From positions 496,001 through 560,000 of the forward strand of contig CAJNYU010000181.1 of the NCBI GenBank assembly GCA_905331475.1: DNA of 64,000 nucleotides. Direction: 5' to 3'. Shown piece after piece: positions 12,697 through 25,700 of the stretch. The notes under the pieces were generated by a model that did not search any database, was not told the origin of the DNA, and saw only the letters and a list, made by a program, of their open reading frames with translations. A program made the position numbers and the translations under genes. The stretch is from Rotaria socialis. Lineage: Eukaryota; Rotifera; Eurotatoria; Philodinida; Philodinidae. The first letter of the stretch is position 1, and the number at the start of each line of letters is the position of its first letter.

Positions 12697-13358
12697 ACGT
12701 CTGTCAATCTCTACAATTGAAAAATATCTTCTATTGATAATGGAATGAAGAGAAAACAGCTATTCGATGATTACTTCGAGTCATTCAATAATAAATGACA
12801 ACAACTGCTCATTTCTTTCTTTTTCCTTTGTTGATATTGTTTTTAATATTCATGGTCGATGTAAGTTCTCCCTGAAATAAAAACCCTCCTTGTCTTAGAA
12901 GGCTTCCATGAACGAATGATGCGTCTGACGTAATAAATGAGTCCTCGTATTAATTAATTAATTTCTCGAAAAATTGGAACTTTAATTAGCATATTTGCAT
13001 CAAAATAGGACCTAGTTTTCAGAGTTTATAGTTTAGAATTTTAAAAGAATGAGGTTAGCCTTATCTCTGAATTTTTAAAAATCTAAAAATTTTGTTCCAA
13101 ATTCTCAAAATCGTTGTGGTTTTCAGAAGAATCTATTTAGTTAAAAATTACGGTAATAAATGGGACACAAGAAAAGACTCTTCTGAAAACTTTCTACGCT
13201 TTGACATAATAGAATATCAGATGTATGCTAATGCATAGGGGGTTTAGTATTTACTATTTTTCTTAATTTTGTATTGTTGATAATATTCGTGGTTCTTGTA
13301 GTACTATATTTTTGATTATCATGTTAGCTGTAATATCCCATGTCATCCTTCTTTTTCA
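12697..13358. other. Intergenic, nothing firm
   Basis: AT-rich. A short run near 12743-12798 reads KRKQLFDDYFESFNNK before a stop and may be another relic of coding sequence, but it is too short to call. Confidence 0.4.
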
Positions 13359-13494
13359 GTAGCGCCGCTATAGCGCCAAAACGCCACATAGTGGCGTTAT
13401 CTAGCAATATAGTGCCACAGACATCGTAACTATTCTAACGATATAACGGCGCTAAGTGTCATAACTATTGTAACGCTCTATGCGGCGCTATACC
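13359..13494. repeat. Small inverted-repeat element (AGCGCCGCTATAGCG)
   Basis: AGCGCCGCTATAGCGCC at 13361-13377 returns inverted as GCTCTATGCGGCGCTATA at about 13475-13492. Between them lie paired GTGGCGTTAT/ATAACGGCGC and AACTATT.TAACG units. The length is about 135 bases, with a GC-rich palindromic character unlike its surroundings, so it is probably another tiny MITE. Confidence 0.55.
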
Positions 13495-13715
13495 AGTTAA
13501 GAAAATGGAACTACCAATTCTATTATATTTTATCCTTAAAGTAATTAATTACAAGCCCAACCTTGTCTTTAGATTATTAATGATCTGATTGACCGAATTA
13601 ATCATGGTTCATCAAATTATCGAATAATATTAAAAATCTTTCTACATTTATCTTGAATCCTCGGCTTGCTAATGATAATTATCTTTGATTTAACTTTATA
13701 ATCAATGTATTAATT

Positions 13716-14178
13716 TCCTAATAAAGTAAACCAAAGACGTCGTATTCGACAGCTTAAACGTCAATCACAGGATTGCCAGTCGTACCTCATTTGGGGGTAC
13801 AGTACCCAATTTGAGCCTTTTGTACCTCAAAAAAAAATGTGTGCCTCTGAGGTACGCATTTTGTACCCCATCTGCATTTTTCAATGTTACGACTACTATC
13901 ATCCATATTTTGGTTGAAACTAAGAAAATTTCTGTCTCTTTATCCGACATTTACTCTTGATAAAGATGTGAAGCGTCAATTATATTGGTTGGCTGCTAAT
14001 GGTCATGTTTATCAACATAAAAAAGCTCCATGGTATGTGAAACTAGTATGAGAATCTGATTCAATTTCTATTTCTTCAGTTGAATTAGCTTCTGCCGATA
14101 ATGACGAGGATTATTCAATGGAGATTGTTGATTCTTCCAAATCGTTTATTTATCAAGTTTTTGCTGCAATAATCTAAA
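13716..14178 (+). pseudogene. Decayed coding fragment with in-frame TGA
   Basis: Coding-like pieces flank a repeat block. Near 13727-13770 the frame reads RRRIRQLKRQSQ. From about 13950 it reads DKDVKRQLYWLAANGHVYQH, meets a TGA at about 14050, and continues in the same frame as SSVELASADNDEDYSMEIVD to a stop near 14178. No family is recognised. A single stop inside otherwise sensible coding sequence, and the adjoining inserted repeats, suggest a dead gene. An unannotated intron around the TGA was tried and does not keep the frame. Confidence 0.35.
13781..13872. repeat. GGTAC-rich palindromic block
   Basis: GTACCTC, GGGGTAC, GTACCC, GTACCTC, GAGGTAC and GTACCCC occur within about 90 bases in alternating orientation around an A-run. 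It may be the core of a small inverted-repeat element whose outer ends (AGTCGTA at about 13782 and TACGACT near 13888) are also inverted. Confidence 0.45.
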
Positions 14179-14206
14179 TTTTATGTTCCGAAATTCACAT
14201 AAAGGG

Positions 14207-14455
14207 GAACATCCAAGGGGGAAAAAGCTGATTTAAATCACAGTAAAACTCAACTTACAATCAATATAAATTAACTGTATTGGAATGAGTTTGCGTGAGT
14301 TTCGATGCCTTTGAATGATTTTCAGTAATAATTTATGATTTGGAATAGTTTTTAGTTAGTTTAGCAAATTTTTCGTTTTCTTAAACTCATTTTAAATCAG
14401 CTAAACTCAGAAAAATCATGAAACTCATAAATCGCTTTTTCCCCCTTGGGAACAT
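14207..14455. mobile_element. MITE with perfect 16-base inverted ends and 6-base target duplication
   Basis: The element proper is 14213-14449 (237 bases). It begins CCAAGGGGGAAAAAGC and ends with the exact reverse complement. GAACAT stands directly outside both ends (14207-14212 and 14450-14455), a clean target-site duplication. The interior is AT-rich with subterminal CTGATTTAAA/TTTAAATCAG inverted motifs and AAACTCA repeats. There is no open frame, so it is a non-autonomous DNA transposon. The superfamily cannot be named from these ends alone. Confidence 0.85.
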
Positions 14456-15266
14456 CTGTATGATTTTAGCGATTGAAACTCTTCAAATTTTAACTAAAAC
14501 TAATCTATATAGTAGAATAGATTCCTTTCTTTTATAGTTTTCTTCAAAACTTACTTCAGTGCTGCTTCGCATTTATATCAACTGATAAACACCCGAAGCG
14601 AAATACTGTGAGTTCATACGAGCTTTTCTTATGAATCATATAAAAGACATCTCAACGTATCGATTTGCTATCTATTTGTATTTACTGTAAGAAAAATAGG
14701 CCTAACGATGTCGCTCAAATCGATAAATATGTGTGAAATGACATGAAATCAGTTGATCGACCGATCATGTCTTGCCAGATCGAGTCTAAAATTAGAAGAC
14801 ATGATTAAAATTCTAGAAATAATGTATGATATACGCAATCGGCCTTCAACTGAAGGTCATAAAATCATTATCACGATATAGAGATGCGTGTAAATTTTCG
14901 TTTTTATTATAAAGGCTTTTTTGAAATCAAAGATTAAGCCACAAGATCAATAGAGAATGACTCTATCGTTATCAAATGTTTTTTTCTTATTGTAGTTCTT
15001 ATTTTCGAGCAAAAAACAACAGACTGTGTGATGATTGTTGTTCTGTTTTGATGGTATTAGCAAACGAAAAGTAAAATACAACATGCACTGGTTCTTGTTA
15101 CTAATCTAAATATATTATTGTTTTTATTTTATCATATTAAGCAGCATGTTTTGTTTTTCTCATTGAAAATCATTCTGTAATTTTGTTTTCTCACTATGGC
15201 AATAAATTACAGAAACACAGCGAACAAACTTCTATGCTATCATGTAATTTTTTGTTTCCATTGTAG
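14456..15266. other. Upstream region of the deaminase gene
   Basis: AT-rich. No promoter element is recognised. It ends in a pyrimidine-rich tract and CATTGTAG immediately before the deaminase ATG. Confidence 0.4.
15246..15266 (+). promoter_or_regulatory. Splice acceptor abutting the deaminase start codon
   Basis: A T-rich tract ending CCATTGTAG lies directly before ATG at 15267, with no intervening untranslated bases. It is either the end of a 5' UTR intron or a trans-splice (spliced-leader) acceptor. Confidence 0.55.
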
Positions 15267-16637
15267 ATGCGTCTAGTAATTACTGAAGATTATGCAAAAA
15301 TGTCCGAGTGGAGTGCTCGGTTTATTAAAAAGAAAATAAATGATTTTAAACCAGGCCCTGATCGACTATTTGTACTCGGTCTACCAACTGGTAAGATCAT
15401 TGGTTGTATTGTTGTTTATCAATGTTTTATTCTTCGTAACATTTTATAGGTAGTACACCAGTTGGAACTTATAAAAAATTAATCGAATTCGTACAAGCGA
15501 AACAATTATCATTCAAATATGTAGTTACTTTTAATATGGATGAATATGTTGGATTATCAAAGGTACGGAAGAAAATTTTTGTTTACTCAATAAATAAATT
15601 CTAGTTTTTTCGCTGATATAAAGTATCATCCCGCAAGTTATTATTCGTTTATGTGGAATGAATTTTTCAAACATATTGATATTGATCCGAAAAATGTTCA
15701 TATACTTGATGGAAATGCGCCGGATCTTATCAAAGAATGTGATGACTATGAAAAAGCTATCCGAGATGCTGGTGGCATTGAATTATTTGTTGGTGGCATC
15801 GGACCTGATGGTCACATTGCTTTTAATGAGCCAGGTATGCATTATTGTTTCAAATGAAAAAAAAGAATAAATTTAAATTATTTTTGTTTTCCTATTAAGG
15901 ATCAAGTTTAGTGTCGCGAACTCGAGTGAAAACTCTTGCGCAAGATACAATTATTGCTAATGCTCGTTTTTTTGACAACGACATAAATCAAGTGCCAAAA
16001 TCTGCATTGACTGTTGGCGTTGGAACAGTTATGGATGCTCGAGAAGTAAATCATACTTGAAAAGAAACAAATACATTCGGATGCATTTTTCTTTTTCGTA
16101 ATGTAATCATTGGTATTATTATTTCATTTGAGTAAAAATAAGAACAAGTTGTAATGCTCTCTCTAAAAATAACATGCAAAATGTAACTTCATAATTATCG
16201 ATCAACTAATTGAGAAAGACTAATTCACAAAACGAATGAAGTGTTACTTAACTGCCGAATTTAAAAAATATCACTAATGGGTGGCACTTCAAAGGCATTT
16301 CTTGTTTTTTTATAGTCAACAATTTCTATGACAACATGTTTGATCATTATTAGAAAAGGCAAATTTTTGTTTCTTATATTTTTTTCTATAGGTAATGATA
16401 TTAATATCGGGTACATCGAAAGCTAATGCACTGCATATGGCTATTGAAGAAGGTGTTAATCATATGTGGACAGTATCAGCTCTTCAAAATCATCCAAAAT
16501 TTTTATGTGTTTGTGATGAAGATGCAACGACAGAGTTAAAAGTGAGAACAGTACGATATTTCACAAGTTTAATGGCTGTGCATGCAAAATTAATTGAAGA
16601 GGATGGTCATCCATCATTATTTCATACTGAAAATTGA
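15267..16637 (+). CDS. GNPDA: Glucosamine-6-phosphate deaminase
   Basis: Converts glucosamine-6-phosphate to fructose-6-phosphate and ammonia in cytosolic amino-sugar catabolism. Five exons (15267-15390, 15450-15562, 15624-15834, 15900-16045, 16392-16637) join in frame to 279 residues; animal enzymes are about 276-289. The N-terminus [15 protein letters not shown], the phosphate loop [17 protein letters not shown] and [12 protein letters not shown] are all family hallmarks. The active-site residues fall at Asp72, Asp141, His143 and Glu148, the same numbers as in bacterial NagB. The C-terminal part [17 protein letters not shown] and [10 protein letters not shown] is also conserved. Intron 4 (346 bases) is longer than the others (59-65 bases). 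No defect is seen, so it should be an active enzyme. The ATG chosen sits directly behind a splice acceptor. Confidence 0.97.
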
Positions 16638-16959
16638 ACTTCTAATGAAAACAAAAAAAGAAAAGAAAAGAAAAGACGTATTTTGGGTGATGATTTTATT
16701 TATATAAATTATTTTATTATTAGTTTTGTTTCACTTACATATTTATGAATAAAAAAAAAACGTTGTCAATTAGTAGTAATAATCCATCTCTCGAAAGACC
16801 CATGGCGAAGCAAAAAGAAACACAAACTGGATTCATTTTAATCTTTATAGTAAAAACGGTGGAAAAACTCAATAGAGAATGAGAAAATTATGAGAGAAAG
16901 AGAAAGAGAGAGAGAGAGAGGGAAAAGAATAAAAGCTCTATACACGAGTTGCAAATTTA
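16638..16959. other. Convergent 3' intergenic space with GA microsatellite
   Basis: Lies between two convergent genes. AATAAA-like signals occur near 16748, and a GA-rich simple repeat covers about 16891-16922. Nothing else is recognised. Confidence 0.5.
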
Positions 16960-18930
<1,971 letters not shown>

Positions 18931-19743
18931 ATGGTCAATTTTCCCTTTGTTTTAATATTGTTTCATTTATTCCACGTGAAAAAAGAAAACTTTCTAATGT
19001 CTTTGTATGTGATAGTTAAACGGAGAAATCGTTCGGCAGTCACTAAAATTTCTTTTCAACAAAATCGATGTCAGAGAGAATCAGCCATCATCGATTTTTA
19101 CCTCTTCTCCGTTCCTCTCAACACTTTTTTGTTCTTCTATTCTTTTACATGAAACATTTTTTTCATTTTTTTTCGCTCGAAGAGATGCAGCGGCCACACT
19201 TCTTCGATTGCTTGAGCACCAAACATCACCAACATCTTTTTGAAGAAGCCCGTGACAACCAAACTATAAAACAACATGTCGATGCGCGCGCGCGCACACT
19301 CGTTACTACTGCCTCGAATAAAAGTAGCTCAAATGAATGTTGTTTTTACTACTACTGCTGCTGCTGTTGTTGTTGTTGCTGCTGTTGCTTCAACCGCATA
19401 CATCTCATTCTTGTCTTCGTTTACTCTAGCATGTGCATGTTCGCGATTAGCAAATGATATAATTAGACAAAGACACGCTTGCATATTTGAGAATTGATGA
19501 TGGATAACATTTGTCAAATATGATTATTTTTCCAATAAAAAAAAATAGACAAAGGAAGAAAACAACAAATTGTACATAAAAGATTTATAAACTGAATAGA
19601 AAAGAAGAAAAAAATCAAGCACGGCTAATAATTTAATGTTTTGTTTAATTAGAGAATTGAGATCGTTTCAATGGATGATGTTATTGTTGTATAAAATGTG
19701 ATGAGTGCTGTGGTACAACGATAGGCAAACTATCGACAGGATT
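18931..19743. other. Intergenic, tektin-like promoter side
   Basis: Contains a GCGCGCGC run near 19284 and a CTG/TTG triplet repeat near 19350-19390 that creates opposing open frames without motifs. No gene is supported. Confidence 0.5.
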
Positions 19744-22700
19744 TTATATCATCATTTGATTATCATCCATATTACTCAGTGTTTCTTCATGATCATCATG
19801 TCCTGGATATTGCCTTGATTTTGGAGATGATGCTAAGTAATAATGACCTTCAGTTAATGGTGGATCGACTAGAGTCGATATAGGATACTGTGGACGATAT
19901 CGTTTAAAAAATCCACACTAAAAGAAAAATAAATATTTTTCGTATGATTTAGTTATAATCGAACATATTCGTCTGTCAAAGTGATTTGATTTCTTGAAAT
20001 CGATCTTTTACTTTAAATAACATAGTAAATAACAGTTGGCAAAAGAAAAAAAGCTCTTCCCTATGTTGGTATCTGTTAACGATCCATTTGAAAATAATAT
20101 CTGATATATTGAAACGATCAAGATGCATGTCACTCAGGAAATATGGCTTAGCTGATTAATTGTTTCCAATCAATAAGATGTATGTGATATGTTGCACATT
20201 GAAGTACTACCTTATGTTTTGTTTGTTATTACTAGCAAAGCGATAACGAGTATTGTACAAAATATAACTAAATCATGACGTCTTGTTATTATTTCAATAT
20301 AAAATAGTTAATTAGATTATGGAAGAAGAAAAAATAGCATTGCCTGCCGATACTGCCAGTAGCGTTTTTTTTTTTTTTTTTAATAAAATTAGACAATCGT
20401 TAATAGAAAAAAAGAAAACTTTCTGATTTATTATATCTAACAGAAAAAAAATACAATGATATCTGTAGTTCTATTTTTGGGTCGATAATATTTCTCTCAG
20501 ATGTTCTCATGATTTATTATAGAAGTAGTTTCTTCGTAGGATATTTCCTTTGTTTGTTTTTCGAAAAGAGTTTCTTTTTTTGATAAATGAATTTTTTCAC
20601 TCACTATAAATTGTAGATAAATAATATAGACAAGATTTAGATCTTGATAAACGAACCCTTTAAACATTGAATAACTGAATTACAAATATCAACTAAATAT
20701 TTGTATATTCATCGTTTAAGTTACTTGAGCTACTAAAAAAGAAAAGAAAAGAAAAGCTATCAAATCTACTGTCATTTTCGTTAATCGACAGATGCCCATT
20801 AAACATCGTGAACCTCTCTACTCGCACTATTCTGATTAACGTTGCTTTTTCTAGAGCTAACATTATTTTCGGTTTTTTCTTAGCTATCGACAAATATATA
20901 GACATGAAGAAATAAGATGAGATTAAGAAAACACAGATTATGAGAGAAAGCAGAAAACGATCAAAGATTCAAGTTTACACAGTCAACATGACGACTTATT
21001 GGCAACTGCTTATATTACTTGTGCTGCAGTTGTTACCATTACTGTTCTTTTTATTTTATCATTTCCTGTATTAATATCATTATTTAACACTATAATAAAT
21101 ATTTAAGATCATTCACAATACTCACTGAATACAAAAATTTACAAACGCTCAGGTAATTGATTTTCTATTAGATTTTTTAAAATTTAAAACACGATACTTA
21201 CACACCACAGAACACCGACAAGAATAATTAAAAGAATAACTCCAGCAGTAATACTAAGACCGATGAGCCAAACCCAATGTTGTGAAGAACGTTCTACGAT
21301 AGGTGGTATTTGGGTTTCAAGCTAGAAAAAAAACAAGAGACATAGTATAATGATCATAAAATCGTTGTCTTTCTGTTTATATAGTTCAATGAACAATAAA
21401 ATCATTCTGTAAATAATCATCTAAAAAGATGTTGACTGATTTTATATGGGTGCCAATCATGTTCTATCAAAGATGTTCCCATGTTCATTCGTTTTTTTTT
21501 TGTTGTTGTTTTATATCTTCTACATACTGTTATATTCTTTATTTAAACAACAGTACGTCATAGAGTTCTACTTGGTACATAATACAATAGAATGAAATTA
21601 GCACGCTCTTATATAAAATCGCTCACGCCACTATTTGTTCCAATTAACGTGCTATTTGTTGTCTTTGTGTGAAATTATTCTTGTTAGTCTTAACTAGAAA
21701 AAAAACAACTGAAGCAAATTGCTCCGGAAAAAAAAGAAGAAATTCATATGCTACGCTCGCTGTCTACTAAATAACAGGCATCAATGGACAAATTGACATA
21801 GAGTGAGAAAACGAAGGAAAGATTTACCCGATCAAAATCACGATGGTGATACCAAAGATTAACTTAAGAATCCATCGTTCGCTATTCTTCTTTTTTTCGC
21901 TTCTCAATCACCATCCTTTTAATTTGTTTTTCGCTATTTTATGTTGACAACATTCTAGTTATAAATAATTAGTTAGAATTCAATTTTGCTGTTTTCTTCT
22001 ATCGATGGAATAATTATGATTTAGAATCATAGCTTTTAAAATTATAATTGTAATTGATCGGACTTCATTTCCAAACACTTTTCGCATCGATCAATTTTTA
22101 TTTATTTGTCTTATTTTTAGTTCTAAAGAATAACTTTTTTCTTCTATGTTGTCTTTGTCGCCATAGAAATATTTACAGATTAAATATTATATTTGACAGC
22201 GTTTAATCGGTTTTTTTTTCTTCTTCTTCCTAATCGGTCATTATCAATTCATTCTGTTACCCAGAAGATGAATCTCAAGTTCTTGATCGATAGAGAATAA
22301 ATAAAGCATATCTGTACCGATTACATTCGAGTCAAACAAGTAACAGCTTATAAATGAAAACAGATATAGTTCGGAGGCATGCGTATTCAACAAACGTCTT
22401 TCTTTTGTAAACGTCGCATTATTTCAGTTATCGTTAAGATCTATTCAAATCCCTTAATTACTCTTTTCAAAACATACTATGAACCTCTTGCATTGGATCT
22501 CTTTGTCTCGTGTTACTATCCTATAGAATTAAACAAAAAAGAAAAAGAAAAAGAAAACGAGGAGAAAAGAAAAGAGATCAACAGTTTTATCCTGATAATT
22601 TCACGAAGCTTACTCTTTCATGTATAGCTTTTTATTAGGTCATATAGTTGACACAAGCAGATGCTCGGTATAAAGAAACCTTTGAGGCTATTTCTCGGAG

Positions 22701-25700
22701 TTCTTCCTTTATCTATTTATCTAGCTAGCTACCAGTCTTTGTTCTCTACTCATCTTTTTTTATCGGGCGACTAAAAAAGAAAGAAGATGATGAAAAGCAG
22801 TCATGTTAGTACCAATATATAGACAACAATGTTGACTATAATGATTGAACAATTCTCTGAACAATAACAATGACAACAGCAACATGTGTTTTGCTATACT
22901 AATTATGATGAATTTAATCAGAACAGGTAAAACCAAAACAAAAATTTAATTGGAATTTATTTTTAAATTTAACAAAATAATATCGTTAAAAATTAATGAG
23001 CACTGAAAAATAATCCGAACATAGTTTATGATTATATTTCAATAGAATATACTTTAATTGTTTAAAAGAGACGTCATGACATTTTTTCATCACATAATTT
23101 TTCCTATGAATATCTATTCATACTTTCAATGTGCAGCGTATTCTGATGATACTATTATAAATAATGAAGAAAATACATCATATTTTTCTTTTTTTCTCTT
23201 TGCATAGTTATTATTATTAGGTTGTGTTAGTTTTCTGCTTCCCTAGTCAAGTAAGCAGAAGACAAAAGCATAGATAACCTCCATATTCCCTGTTCGTACT
23301 AAAATTTCTTTTTTTTTCTTTGTATTTTGTCTATTTCTATTTTCTATGTATGAAGAGCATTGAAGTGGGAATAGCAAGTCTAATCACGTTGATTACGGCT
23401 GTATTCATATAACTAAGGAAAAAGGAAATTGGTATCAAGTAAATCGACCAATAACAAAATTATGTCAAAGTCAAATAATGATAATAACACATTGACAAAA
23501 ATTGTATAATAAAAATAACCATTATATTAATGATGAGGAGGAGAATAGTACTTATATTTATGATTGTCTTTTATTTGATTAGCATTGTTGATAATCGTTC
23601 ATTTTGTTGTTCCTTTCCGATTTTCTCTCTTTCTCTCTACCTATTACTGCATGCATATGATCGATGTTCTTCGAAGTTCCTAGTAGACATATTTGATTTA
23701 CAGCGATTGAATGAAGCACTTTATCAAAAATTCAAATAAATCGCTGAAATGGAACAAACAAATAAATAAAAAGCTACTTTTTCATTCATGATAAATAAAA
23801 AAGTTTCCTCCTATAACATACTTTTTCTCTTCTCTCAAACACAAACAACAGCTTGAGTCAAACGTCAAAACAAAAACTGTTAATATTAGTTGTCAAGTTT
23901 TCTTTTTGTTGTCTTCGTAAAATCTACAACTACTTATCGAGATCTTTCTTTTCTTTAAATAAGAATATTTTCTTTTGTTTAGTATTATAGGTTAAAAAAG
24001 AACTAATTAATTGAAGTAGTTATATTTTATTTATTCGAGGACCTCTCTGTATAATAAACTAGTAATTTAGTTTTATGTCTCGCTAGGCTTGATATATTAT
24101 CTAAAGTACTAGACGAATTCATAAAACAAGCTGTCTGAGAAAAAAGCACTAAGAAAAAAAAATCAGATTCTTTCCTTTTCTTCTTTTTCCAGTCTCTCTC
24201 TCTATTCCTTTCTCTCACTGAACTAATGTTAATAATTGAGACTACAATTTCTTTTTGCTCATGTCTTATTTTCTCTTTCTTCTTCATTCGTGAATAACTT
24301 GCAAACAGTAAACTTTCCGCATTGTCTTGTGTATCTGTGAGTTCATATATATATATATATATATATATTAGCTTTATCTTTTGATTTTGTTTATAGATTA
24401 TTATATATTTTCTATCAATATATACATGTCATTTTTTTATATATGAATTTGAATAGCAATGTTTTGCAATGAATCAAACATGGATTTCTTTATCAAATAC
24501 TGATAGACTAACTAAACGTTATGATTATAATAATTTCTTATTAACTGCTGATCTATTTTTAAATGATACCAATAATGATATCAATATAATATATCAATCA
24601 TTCTTTTCCTCGTCAGCAATAACACCACATGCATTTCAGAAGATTTCAAATATAAACCAAAGTACAATTATTAAAGATCTCGAAGCAAATGCTTTATCAT
24701 CACCAATTGAAAAATTTATTCTTACATTTTTAATGTCAACAATGGCATTTTTAACTGTATCGGGTAATTCATTAGTTATTATTGCTTTTATATGTGAACC
24801 AACTATAAGAACCTATTCAAATTATTTTATTCTAAATCTTTCAATTGCTGATTTACTTATTGGTCTTATATGGTAAGTTAGTTACCAGAATTTGCACCTC
24901 AATATTTCAATAAAAGGAAAATAGTAATTTATTACTCTCCTGAAATTTTTCCAGTTGGAAAAATTTCATTGAATAAAAAAGTTTTAGATATCACAACGTT
25001 CTATTTCTTTATAGTCTCTCACACTATAGGAAATTATAAAATGTATGCAGAAAATATTTAAAGACAATTTCTAAGGGGAAAGAAACTTATTTTCCCTGCT
25101 TGAAAATGTATGTATCGACATATATATTTCTAGCAGTCTTTGTTGGCTTTTATATCATATGATATTGTCTGCGATTTAAGATAAGGATCTGAAAATCTTA
25201 TGATTCGTGTTCAGGTGCTTAATCCTTGCTCTAAATTGCGTGAATATTTGATAGTCTCGTTTTCACTGAAACTCTCGACATGAACATGGTATTATTTTTT
25301 CTTTTATGATGGAGCTTATTTAAAGATATTTTCCTTACATACTTAAAAAAAGAAAACATACTTTATGTTCCTGAGTTATGGTGACATCAGTGATTTTCTC
25401 GTAGTTAAATGATTGTTTCTTTCTTGAGACAAAAATGAAATCTATTCTATAAACTGCTAGAAATGATTTTAGAAAATCACAATACAAAGCAAAAAAAGTG
25501 ATCTTACAGTTATTTCAACATTTAAATATTTAGTTCACTTAGAAAATATCACTTTTAAATCTAGTCTTAATCAAAAACTAATTTATCTCTTTTTCATTTT
25601 TAGTATTCCACTGTATGCTCATAAAATAATATTCGGTGAATGGTATTTAGGTTATTTCTTATGTAAATTATGGCTTGTATTTGATTATGTTGTTGGTTCA

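Noticed and set aside
13990-14178. In-frame TGA as selenocysteine in the coding-like fragment near 14050
   Set aside because: No selenoprotein family is recognised and no SECIS-like element was seen; decay is simpler.
19068-19517. Open frames on both strands with poly-Cys, poly-Ala/Val or poly-Thr runs
   Set aside because: All arise from one CTG/TTG triplet repeat read in different frames.
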